From contig JAEMQE010000055.1 of NCBI GenBank assembly GCA_022758945.1, positions 1-11,757 on the forward strand: a DNA stretch of 11,757 bases. The letters are read 5' to 3'. The position numbers were made by a program, and so were the translations under genes. The stretch comes from Lentimicrobium sp. GTDB taxonomy: Bacteria; Bacteroidota; Bacteroidia; Flavobacteriales; Flavobacteriaceae. Within the stretch, counting starts at the first letter, position 1. Every line of letters starts with the position of its first letter. Under the pieces are notes generated by a model that saw only the letters and a list, made by a program, of their open reading frames with translations, did not search any database and was not told where the DNA came from. Positions 4,979 through 11,757 of this stretch are shown here, one piece after another.

Positions 4979-7849
4979 TTACGGATTAATTGTCCAAGAA
5001 ACAAAATATTGTTGTCCTACTGCGCCAGCACCCAAAACTTGAGTGTAATCTTTACCTCCAATATTAGTTGCACCTAATTTAAGTATCGATTTTATTTTTG
5101 GAATACCATAGTTAATTTGTGCATCAACAACCGTAGCGGCAGAAATCATTCCATCAACCATTGTAGATTCCCATAAATACTCATTATTCCATCTTACACT
5201 AGCATTAAATCCAAAGTTTTCGAATAATTTTTCATTACCAACAGAAGCTTTAACTCTATGCTTTGGTGTATTAAAACCGGCTTCAAAACCTGGGTCTTTT
5301 GCTTGGTCAAATTGAAAGTCAGCATAGTTATAACTAATTCCAAAATCATAGCTGCCAAACATTCTTTTAGAAAGACCTATTCCAACACCTAATGATTGAA
5401 TTTTTACATCTGTATTAGTATATAATTGATAAGCTCTGTAATTTCCATTGCCAAGAGCGTGCAAAGTTTGAACAGCAGGATTAGTAACATAAGTTGGCGC
5501 ACCTTGAGCAAAATCAAAAGTTTCGCTTGCAGTTCCGTACAATGGAGCAACAACTACTAAGTTTCCTATGAAGTTATTGTAGGTGTTATAGTATCCATTA
5601 ATGTCAATATTAACCTCTTTGATTTGAGAACGATATCCTAGTTCAAATGCTTGTACCTCTTCAGGTTTTACATTATTTACATTTGTTTTTTTCAACAATG
5701 CAGCCGCTCCAGGCGTATTTCCAGGATGAGTGGCAGCGAAAGCAGCAAATGCATCAACCGAAGTTTTAGTATAAGAATTTTGGTATGCATTCACCCCTGT
5801 CATAACTACAGAAGAACCACCTGCATATACTTGTCCAATTGCCGGTGAGCCACTTACTACAGGTCTTGTTTCAGAATATCTTAATAAGTTATCTGGTGCA
5901 GAACCTACTAACACGTATGGACCAACATTGAAACCAATATATTGGTCTTGTGTACTTGGGTTTCTAAAACCTGTTTGATAAGATGCTCTGAAATTATGTT
6001 GCTTGTTAGCTCCAGCTGCATATACTAAGGATACTCTTGGAGAATAACTTCCGTCAAAGTTTTTAGATTTATCATAACGAACAGATCCTGTAAATTTAAA
6101 TCTGTCTTCCATGAATTTTTTTTGTAGTTGTGCATAAACACCGTATTCATTATAATAAATAGGACCACTAGCGTCTGTATAAATTCTACCGTGAGAATTC
6201 AATTGATATTGTCTGTAAGATCCGCCAACTTGAATTTCTCCAAATTTAATAATGTCTTTAAAATTATAATTAGCGTCAGAATGGTAAATTCTAGAATTAT
6301 CCACTAATTTAGATCCCGACAACACATCTGGATTACTAATTACTTGATTAAAAGCATTTTGAAATTCTGGACTTCCTGGAATCAATCTACCTGTTTCTGC
6401 TACGTTTCTTGCAATAATATGTGCATTATCAGGTGTTTGCCCTGCTAATGTAGCTCCAATGAAGGCTCCTGCGTATTGCCCAAACCAAGTGTTATCAGAT
6501 TTCCAAGCTCGATTTACATTAATTCCTGTAAATTGCATATCATAAGAACTTCCTCCATCTTCTGAAGTAGTATAACCTCTTAAGAAAAAGTTTTTTCCTT
6601 TAAATTCCAATTTATGCTGTTGCATAAAAAAGTTATTTAGGTAATAACGATTTGCCCCTTGATAAACTGCATTTCCAAAACCAAATTTACTTTGCCAAAT
6701 AACCTCTAGTTTTTCATCTCCAAATGGTCTCAAATGAAGTGAAAAATCTATTTTTGTATTAGCAGCTTTGTTATTAGTCAAATCTACTTCATTGTATCCC
6801 GTTCTGCTGACGTTTGTACTTGGAAGTAAATTTACAGCTGAGGCTGGAATTAATCCTAAGTCCGCAAGTGATTGTCCAACTGCTTTTAAATTTGTTGAAA
6901 CTTCGTCACCATATATGTTGATACCGTCATAATTAATATCACTTCTTGTTATTCCTTGTCCTTGACGGTTTTTGTCATCATAATTTGTGGCATACCAGTC
7001 TGTTCCTTGCATAAAAGTCATGTTGACTTTGGCTGCAAAATATTTATTGAAAGCATGTGCCATTCTTATTCCGAAATCATGAAACTCATTTGTTCCCGCT
7101 GCTTCTTGGCTAGTTACACCATATTTTAAATAGGTTGAAATCCCCTGATACGTAAATGGACTTTTACTATTCATAAACATAATTCCATTAAAAGCATTTG
7201 CACCATACAATGCAGATGATGCTCCTGGTAATAACTCTACGCTTTGAACATCAATGTCCGAAACTCCAATCATATTCCCCAACACAAAGTTTAATAATGG
7301 AGAAGAGTTATCCATTCCATCTACTAATTGCATAAAACGAACGTTTGCAACTGTTGCAAAACCACGAGTGTTTATTGACTTGAAAGTCAAACTACTGGTG
7401 TTCATTTGAACTTCTTTTAGATTTTCTAATCCATCATAAAAAGTAGGAGACGCAGTTCTTTTAATATCTTTAATTCCCATCCTTTCAATGGTTACTGGAG
7501 ATTCTAACACCCTTTCCGGTGTTCTTGATGCTGAGACTACAACTTCATCTAATGTTGTTTGTGCATCGGTAAGTTTTATACTTACATTTTGATTGTTTGA
7601 AGTAATACTGACTTTCTTAGTTTCATGTCCTAAACTAGTCACTTCAATTGTAAAAGGTAGGCTTTTTGATGAAATTAAGGTGAATTTTCCATCAGCATCG
7701 GTGACCGTTCCTGCCTTATCACCAATAACTTTGATGTTTGCGCCAGGAATAGGCTGGTTGTTACTGTCAGTAACTGAACCTGTAATTGTATTTTGAGCAA
7801 AAGAAATGCTGCAAAAAAACAAAGACAAAATAAGTAAATACACTCTCAT
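4979..7849 (-). CDS. TonB-dependent outer-membrane receptor with carboxypeptidase-regulatory-like domain
   Basis: A 956-residue outer-membrane transporter. Residues 1-18 form a Sec signal peptide, with likely cleavage after SFA. Residues 21-93 form a beta-sandwich of the carboxypeptidase-D-regulatory-like type (ITGSVTDSNNQPIPGANI, AGTVTDADGKFTL). A TonB-box-like stretch (LDEVVVSAS, 100-108) leads into the plug, about 113-228, with the typical INTRGF (159-164), QLVDGMD (174-180) and VELLPGASSALYGANAFNG (204-222). The rest is a 22-strand-type barrel with many alternating aromatic residues. It lacks some features of the larger SusC family and is nearer to siderophore/vitamin-type receptors in length. 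No SusD gene follows; the SGNH lipoprotein takes that place. The ligand is unknown; an ester-containing lipid or acylated compound is inferred from the partner only. The gene appears intact, and the promoter lies in the AT-rich gap upstream. Confidence 0.93.
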   Translation of the reverse strand: MRVYLLILSLFFCSISFAQNTITGSVTDSNNQPIPGANIKVIGDKAGTVTDADGKFTLISSKSLPFTIEVTSLGHETKKVSITSNNQNVSIKLTDAQTTLDEVVVSASRTPERVLESPVTIERMGIKDIKRTASPTFYDGLENLKEVQMNTSSLTFKSINTRGFATVANVRFMQLVDGMDNSSPLLNFVLGNMIGVSDIDVQSVELLPGASSALYGANAFNGIMFMNSKSPFTYQGISTYLKYGVTSQEAAGTNEFHDFGIRMAHAFNKYFAAKVNMTFMQGTDWYATNYDDKNRQGQGITRSDINYDGINIYGDEVSTNLKAVGQSLADLGLIPASAVNLLPSTNVSRTGYNEVDLTNNKAANTKIDFSLHLRPFGDEKLEVIWQSKFGFGNAVYQGANRYYLNNFFMQQHKLEFKGKNFFLRGYTTSEDGGSSYDMQFTGINVNRAWKSDNTWFGQYAGAFIGATLAGQTPDNAHIIARNVAETGRLIPGSPEFQNAFNQVISNPDVLSGSKLVDNSRIYHSDANYNFKDIIKFGEIQVGGSYRQYQLNSHGRIYTDASGPIYYNEYGVYAQLQKKFMEDRFKFTGSVRYDKSKNFDGSYSPRVSLVYAAGANKQHNFRASYQTGFRNPSTQDQYIGFNVGPYVLVGSAPDNLLRYSETRPVVSGSPAIGQVYAGGSSVVMTGVNAYQNSYTKTSVDAFAAFAATHPGNTPGAAALLKKTNVNNVKPEEVQAFELGYRSQIKEVNIDINGYYNTYNNFIGNLVVVAPLYGTASETFDFAQGAPTYVTNPAVQTLHALGNGNYRAYQLYTNTDVKIQSLGVGIGLSKRMFGSYDFGISYNYADFQFDQAKDPGFEAGFNTPKHRVKASVGNEKLFENFGFNASVRWNNEYLWESTMVDGMISAATVVDAQINYGIPKIKSILKLGATNIGGKDYTQVLGAGAVGQQYFVSWTINP

Positions 7850-7877
7850 TGGGTTAAATTTTGTTGGTTAATGCTGC

Positions 7878-7884
7878 CAAAGTA
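7878..7884 (-). promoter_or_regulatory. Weak candidate -7 box upstream of the TonB-dependent receptor
   Basis: The minus-strand sequence TACTTTGGC resembles the Bacteroidota -7 box but has one base fewer between TA and TTTG than the TAnnTTTG consensus. No convincing -33 TTTG was found at the right distance. If it is used, the leader would be about 20-25 nt. It is the best candidate in the gap, but could mean that transcription depends on an activator or an alternative sigma factor. Confidence 0.3.
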
Positions 7885-8079
7885 CAAATAATTTTGATAT
7901 TAATAAAAAAACATAATATTAATTTAATATATCATAATTTAAGAATATTTACATATTCTATCTATTATTAAATTAATGATGATTATTTAGTTAAAAATAT
8001 GCGATATATTATGCGTGCATATAAAATTTATTTCCAAAAATGAACTTATCTTAAAAATTATAATCAATAAAAAGATTAC
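7885..8079. other. AT-rich non-coding gap upstream of the TonB-dependent receptor
   Basis: This part of the 288-nt gap has no credible reading frame and is extremely AT-rich. It holds two inverted repeats: ATATTAA/TTAATAT around a single T (7916-7930), and ATATGC/GCATAT with a 14-nt centre (7997-8022). The second includes rare G and C bases, so it is less likely to be chance and could be an operator for the receptor unit. This is a guess from symmetry and position alone. Confidence 0.35.
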
Positions 8080-8111
8080 AAAAAAAAAGCGAGATCAAAA
8101 AATCTCGCTTT
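8080..8111 (-). terminator. Rho-independent terminator after glmS
   Basis: A perfect 10-bp stem, AAAGCGAGAT (8086-8095) and ATCTCGCTTT (8102-8111), has a 6-nt loop. In the minus-strand transcript it is followed by nine U residues (8088-8080, partly within the stem). It lies 26 nt past the glmS stop and closes the glmS unit. Confidence 0.92.
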
Positions 8112-8137
8112 AAATGAATTTATATGTAAGTGTTTAG

Positions 8138-9985
8138 CTACTCCACAGTAACTGACTTAGCTAAATTTCTAGGCTGATCTACATTACAACCTCTCATAAC
8201 CGCTATGTGATATGATAAAAGTTGTAAAGGAATTGTAGTTACTAACGGAGACAACGCATCTGATGTTTCCGGAATTTCAATTACATAATCCGCCAATTCA
8301 CGCACTTGAGTATCTCCTTTAGTTACAATGGCTATGATTATTCCGCTTCTGGATTTAATTTCCTGGATATTACTAACAATTTTGTCATAATGACCTTGTT
8401 TTGGCGCAATAATAACTACTGGCATATGCTCATCTATCAGAGCGATAGGTCCGTGTTTCATTTCCGCAGCAGGATAACCTTCGGCATGGATATAGGAGAT
8501 TTCTTTGAGTTTTAATGCTCCTTCAAGAGCGACCGGAAAATTATACCCCCTGCCTAAATACAAACAATTGTGTGAATCTTTGAACACAGCTGCAATTTCT
8601 TTGGCTTTAGCATTCGTTTCTAATGCTTCTTTTACTTTTTCAGGTATAATTTCTAATTCCTGTAAATATCTATGAAAATCTGTGTTGGACAATGTTCCTT
8701 TGGCTTTTGCCAAACGCAACGCCATCATTGTTAGTACAGTAATTTGAGTGGTAAATGCTTTGGTAGAAGCTACACCAATTTCTGGACCTGCGTGAGTATG
8801 GGACCCAGCGTGAGTCTCACGAGAAATGGAAGAACCAACTACATTACAAACCCCATAAACAAATGCCCCTTTTTCCTTGGCCAACTTTATGGCAGCCATT
8901 GTATCTGCAGTTTCTCCAGATTGAGATATGGCAATTACAACGTCTCTGCTGCTTATAATTGGATTTCTATATCTAAATTCAGAAGCATATTCCACTTCAA
9001 CAGGAATTCTGGTAAATTCTTCAAATATATATTCTGCCACTAACCCTGCATGCCACGAAGTTCCGCAAGCGACAATAATAATTCTTTCTGCATTCAGAAA
9101 TTTTTCTAAATTATCCTCAACGCCTGACATTTGTATTATGCCTTCATTTGCATGAAGTCTTCCACGATAAGTATCTTTTATAACATCAGGTTGTTCGTAT
9201 ATTTCTTTCAACATAAAGTGATCGTAACCTCCTTTTTCAATTTGCTCCAAGTTCATTTGGAGTTCTTGAATATAAGGATGAACTAAAGAATCATCTTTAA
9301 TTTTTCGAACTTTCATTGGCTTGTGCAACCTGATATTTGCCATTTCACCGTCTTCTAAATATACGGCATTCGAAGTGTATTCTATAAATGGTGAAGCGTC
9401 TGAAGCAATAAAATATTCCCCTTCTCCAATTCCTATTGCCAATGGACTTCCCAAACGGGCAACAACAATTTCATCAGGATTTTTTTTGTCAAAAACAGCT
9501 ATTGCATAAGCTCCAAATACTTGATTCAATGCGATTTGAACTGCTTTTCCTAATTTTAATTTTTCCTTTTTCTGAACTTCTTCTATAAGATTTACAAGAA
9601 CTTCGGTATCTGTATCTGAATGAAAAACATACCCTCTTTTTATTAATTCTACTTTCAGAGGAGCATAATTTTCGATAATTCCGTTATGAATTATTACCAA
9701 ATCACCTGAATTAGAAAGGTGTGGATGAGAATTCACATCATTTGGAATCCCGTGTGTTGCCCAGCGAGTGTGTCCAATTCCAATTGTTCCATTGGTGGAA
9801 ATTTCTTTTGCAGCTTTGGCTTCTAGATCTACAACTTTGCCTTTAGTTTTACAAAGTTTAATATCTTTTCCGTCATATAACATAACGCCTGCACTATCAT
9901 ATCCTCTGTATTCCAGTCTTTTTAATCCTTTTATTACAATAGGATAGGCTTCTCTATAACCGATATATCCAACAATTCCACACAT
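8138..9985 (-). CDS. glmS: Glutamine--fructose-6-phosphate aminotransferase (isomerizing), GlcN-6-P synthase
   Basis: A 615-residue cytoplasmic enzyme making glucosamine-6-phosphate from fructose-6-phosphate and glutamine, the first committed step to UDP-GlcNAc for peptidoglycan and lipopolysaccharide. The N-terminal glutaminase domain (1 to ~240) starts MCGIVGYIG, with Cys2 the nucleophile after Met removal, and carries YRGYDSAG (26-33), GHTRWATHG (71-79), HNGIIENY (100-107) and SDTDTE (123-128). Two SIS sugar-isomerase domains follow, about 295-425 (ACGTSWHAG 306-314, SQSGETADT 354-362) and 465-600 (LEGALKLKEISYIHAEG 487-503, KHGP 510-513). The C-terminal tail DQPRNLAKSVTVE holds Lys610, matching the essential C-terminal lysine of the E. 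coli enzyme. Length is normal (E. coli 609). The gene starts 9 nt after the DUF4270-like gene without a Shine-Dalgarno sequence, and I see no glmS ribozyme; the leader is too short. Confidence 0.98.
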   Translation of the reverse strand: MCGIVGYIGYREAYPIVIKGLKRLEYRGYDSAGVMLYDGKDIKLCKTKGKVVDLEAKAAKEISTNGTIGIGHTRWATHGIPNDVNSHPHLSNSGDLVIIHNGIIENYAPLKVELIKRGYVFHSDTDTEVLVNLIEEVQKKEKLKLGKAVQIALNQVFGAYAIAVFDKKNPDEIVVARLGSPLAIGIGEGEYFIASDASPFIEYTSNAVYLEDGEMANIRLHKPMKVRKIKDDSLVHPYIQELQMNLEQIEKGGYDHFMLKEIYEQPDVIKDTYRGRLHANEGIIQMSGVEDNLEKFLNAERIIIVACGTSWHAGLVAEYIFEEFTRIPVEVEYASEFRYRNPIISSRDVVIAISQSGETADTMAAIKLAKEKGAFVYGVCNVVGSSISRETHAGSHTHAGPEIGVASTKAFTTQITVLTMMALRLAKAKGTLSNTDFHRYLQELEIIPEKVKEALETNAKAKEIAAVFKDSHNCLYLGRGYNFPVALEGALKLKEISYIHAEGYPAAEMKHGPIALIDEHMPVVIIAPKQGHYDKIVSNIQEIKSRSGIIIAIVTKGDTQVRELADYVIEIPETSDALSPLVTTIPLQLLSYHIAVMRGCNVDQPRNLAKSVTVE

Positions 9986-9994
9986 AATTTTGGT

Positions 9995-11626
9995 TTAATT
10001 TGGTTTTGTATAATAAATTTCAAGTTTTAATCTTTTATCAACTGGAACAGTAGATTTACCCCCAAAAAGTATAGTTCCAAGCGGATTCATAACACTAGCT
10101 TTTGGAGCTTGTGAAATTTTTAAGGTTGGTGTTTTTAACTTATTGGAATTAGCAATTTTTATATCTTCGGTAACGACAACACCCAACTTAACATTTGTTG
10201 AATCGGCATATTTTACAAGGTTTCTAATATGATTTGTGATTCTGATTTTATAGGTTGAACCTCTTTTAGTTACTGCGTCTTTATTGATGTTTCCGTCAAA
10301 TATTACTTTTGCAGCTTTGGGTCTAACTGCTGATGAACCATCAACAAAATAATCAATTACAGGGCGATTATTGGTAAAATCATATAAATAAATCCTGTCT
10401 GGTTCGTAACTCTTTTTAAAATCTGCATTGTCAGCATCTACATAAAAAACAAGATTAGCTTCGTTGATTAACCAGCCACTCTTTCTAATAATATCTAATT
10501 CGTCTGCTACTCCATTTGGAGAACCAGTTGTTCCATCTGCGCCAAAAAGATCTGGGCCAAAGAGCTTTATTACAGCTAAAGAACCTTCGCCTCCTTTTAA
10601 ATACAATTTATCGTCTCCAAGAATTGGGTTTGAGTTACTAGTGGCATTAGAATAATCAAGATTTGTATTGCTCTGAACCGGCAAACTAACCGTATTTCCT
10701 GACATATTAAGAATAATCGACTTTTCAACTCTAGTTACAGTAGTTACGGTGCCCACTGTCGTAGATAAATCTTCTTTGTACTTAATAGTAATTGTCCCTT
10801 TAGCAAAATTTATCATTGCTAAACTTCCAGCGTCAGTTGATTGTTCCACTTTGAAATACAATCCTCTAAAATAATTTTTAAAAACATCATTTGTAGTTAA
10901 ACTTCCTGCTGGTGCATGAATTATTTTAGAATCGAAAAATTCCTTGTTCAATTTCAAACGCATACTTGGTGGAGTTCTTGTTGTGGTAACTTTCCCCGTT
11001 GTTGCATCAGTAACATTTACTTTATGCTCTGCCGGGTCAAAGAAAAACTCATTGTTTTGCGCAACATTTGCATCATCATTCAAACGACTTCCGATTTTAA
11101 GGTTGTCGAAATCAGTATTTTGATCGGTAAAGTATTTTTGTGCAACTTGAAATCCTCCCACTGGGTCTAAATCTCTCATAAAATAACCCGATTCATATAC
11201 ACTAAGTTTTATTTTTGCTTTAGGCTCTCCGTAAATAGAATCTAATTCATACACATGATTGCCGCTTGCATCTGTTGATAATAATGTGCTAAAATAAGGC
11301 ACCTCAACATACACGCTATCAATCACAGGATTTGCCCCAATAACAGGATCTGGGCTTGCCATTATTATTTGGGTTGCAAAATTTGCGGTTGTTTTTCCAA
11401 AAGCAGGATTATCATAAATTCCCAAAGCATTTACAGCAAGATTATCTGATTGAATGGGTGTGATTTTTTCGTTATAAGCCACTACGCTTGAAGTATATTT
11501 AGCTAAATCAAAATGATTTTCGCCAATTAAAGCATCTCCTACTGTACTATATTCTTTATCACAAGAAACAAAAAGAAGGATACTTACAAAAAATAAAATG
11601 GATTTAATAATAGAATTATTGTGCAT
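9995..11626 (-). CDS. DUF4270-like lipoprotein in the glmS operon
   Basis: A 543-residue lipoprotein. The signal is MHNNSIIKS plus a hydrophobic run ending LLFVSC, with lipidated Cys22, followed by DKEYSTVGDALIG. The mature part resembles DUF4270 as I recall it from Bacteroidota: the LGIYDNPAFGKTTANFATQI segment about 68-87, a long all-beta-looking central region, and an end motif (LGTILFGGKSTVPVDKRLKLEIYYTKPN). There are no obvious catalytic residues or membrane helices. It is probably outer-membrane anchored, periplasmic or surface. The function is unknown. It lies between a probable glycogen/starch synthase gene (21 nt upstream) and glmS (9 nt downstream); the same neighbourhood is, from memory, common in Flavobacteriia, suggesting a link to envelope or polysaccharide synthesis. 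Family assignment is by recall of motifs, not by a profile search. Confidence 0.82.
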   Translation of the reverse strand: MHNNSIIKSILFFVSILLFVSCDKEYSTVGDALIGENHFDLAKYTSSVVAYNEKITPIQSDNLAVNALGIYDNPAFGKTTANFATQIIMASPDPVIGANPVIDSVYVEVPYFSTLLSTDASGNHVYELDSIYGEPKAKIKLSVYESGYFMRDLDPVGGFQVAQKYFTDQNTDFDNLKIGSRLNDDANVAQNNEFFFDPAEHKVNVTDATTGKVTTTRTPPSMRLKLNKEFFDSKIIHAPAGSLTTNDVFKNYFRGLYFKVEQSTDAGSLAMINFAKGTITIKYKEDLSTTVGTVTTVTRVEKSIILNMSGNTVSLPVQSNTNLDYSNATSNSNPILGDDKLYLKGGEGSLAVIKLFGPDLFGADGTTGSPNGVADELDIIRKSGWLINEANLVFYVDADNADFKKSYEPDRIYLYDFTNNRPVIDYFVDGSSAVRPKAAKVIFDGNINKDAVTKRGSTYKIRITNHIRNLVKYADSTNVKLGVVVTEDIKIANSNKLKTPTLKISQAPKASVMNPLGTILFGGKSTVPVDKRLKLEIYYTKPN

Positions 11627-11647
11627 GTTTACTAGAAAATATTTAAT

Positions 11648-11757
11648 TTATAGAACAAAATTTTTATAAAAATTAGAATACGCTTCTGCGAATTTATCTT
11701 TCGGGGCGAAAGGTAAAAAAGGTTTTCCTGAAGATTCTATAAATTTTGTTAAACTTG
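11648..11757 (-). CDS. C-terminal end of an upstream gene, possibly glycogen/starch synthase
   Basis: The last 35 codons of a reading frame enter from the window edge and stop at TAA (11650-11648), 21 nt before the DUF4270-like start. The peptide ends with a plausible amphipathic helix (KDKFAEAYSNFYKNFVL), preceded by SSGKPFLPFAP. The other two minus-strand frames are closed by stops in this stretch. Nothing here is diagnostic of a family. The glycogen/starch synthase suggestion comes from the gene order glgA-type, DUF4270, glmS that I recall from Flavobacteria, and the sequence alone cannot confirm it. The short gap suggests co-transcription with the two genes that follow. Confidence 0.6.
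   Translation of the reverse strand, partial: SLTKFIESSGKPFLPFAPKDKFAEAYSNFYKNFVL

Noticed and set aside
4979..7849. SusC-type glycan transporter of a polysaccharide utilisation locus
   Set aside because: There is no SusD homologue, glycoside hydrolase or sensor regulator nearby, and the partner is an SGNH hydrolase, so a polysaccharide locus is not supported.
8744..9043. 99-codon plus-strand reading frame opposite glmS
   Set aside because: It lies wholly antisense to a highly conserved part of glmS, its product is Cys/Ser/Arg-rich without a recognisable fold, and no promoter or start signal is visible.
9986..9994. glmS ribozyme or riboswitch before glmS
   Set aside because: Only 9 nt separate the two genes, and the glmS ribozyme is known from Firmicutes and relatives, not Bacteroidota.
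10916..11170. 84-codon plus-strand reading frame opposite the DUF4270-like gene
   Set aside because: Antisense shadow of a long lipoprotein gene; its composition (many Cys, Ile, Trp) is typical of a spurious translation.

Overview
The window looks like chromosomal DNA from a member of the Bacteroidota, most likely Flavobacterium or a close relative. The base composition is AT-rich and every gene lies on the minus strand. Start codons lack convincing Shine-Dalgarno sequences, and there are Bacteroidota-type promoters (TAnnTTTG at -7). The gene content also fits: an atpD-atpC pair apart from the other ATP synthase genes, a TonB-dependent receptor with a carboxypeptidase-regulatory-like N-terminus, lipoproteins, and a DUF4270-like lipoprotein next to glmS.

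Read in the direction of transcription (high to low coordinates), the first unit holds the last 35 codons of an upstream gene (possibly a glycogen/starch synthase), a DUF4270-like lipoprotein gene and glmS (GlcN-6-P synthase). The gaps are 21 and 9 nt, and the unit ends at a strong terminator (8080-8111). After a 288-nt AT-rich non-coding gap comes a second unit: a TonB-dependent outer-membrane receptor (7849-4979) and, 35 nt later, a large SGNH/GDSL-type hydrolase lipoprotein (4943-3423), ending at a terminator (3372-3400). The third unit has its own consensus promoter (3291-3261) and carries atpD and atpC, separated by a 74-nt spacer containing a long hairpin of 7-nt repeats, and ends at a terminator (1258-1289). 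The fourth unit starts from a possible -7 box almost touching its start codon. It encodes a 175-residue two-helix membrane protein of unknown function that overlaps by ATGA with a BioF-like PLP enzyme cut by the window edge.

Most of the window is housekeeping: ATP synthase catalytic core, amino-sugar supply for the cell envelope, and probably biotin synthesis. The less explained parts are (a) the receptor plus SGNH-lipoprotein pair, which resembles a SusC/SusD pair but has an esterase-like protein in the SusD position; (b) a short palindromic repeat inserted in frame in the BioF-like gene, adding about eight residues; (c) the heptad-repeat hairpin between atpD and atpC, whose non-Watson-Crick positions all become G-U pairs in the transcript; and (d) the small membrane protein fused translationally to the BioF-like gene. 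I found no rRNA, tRNA, CRISPR array, transposase or phage gene.
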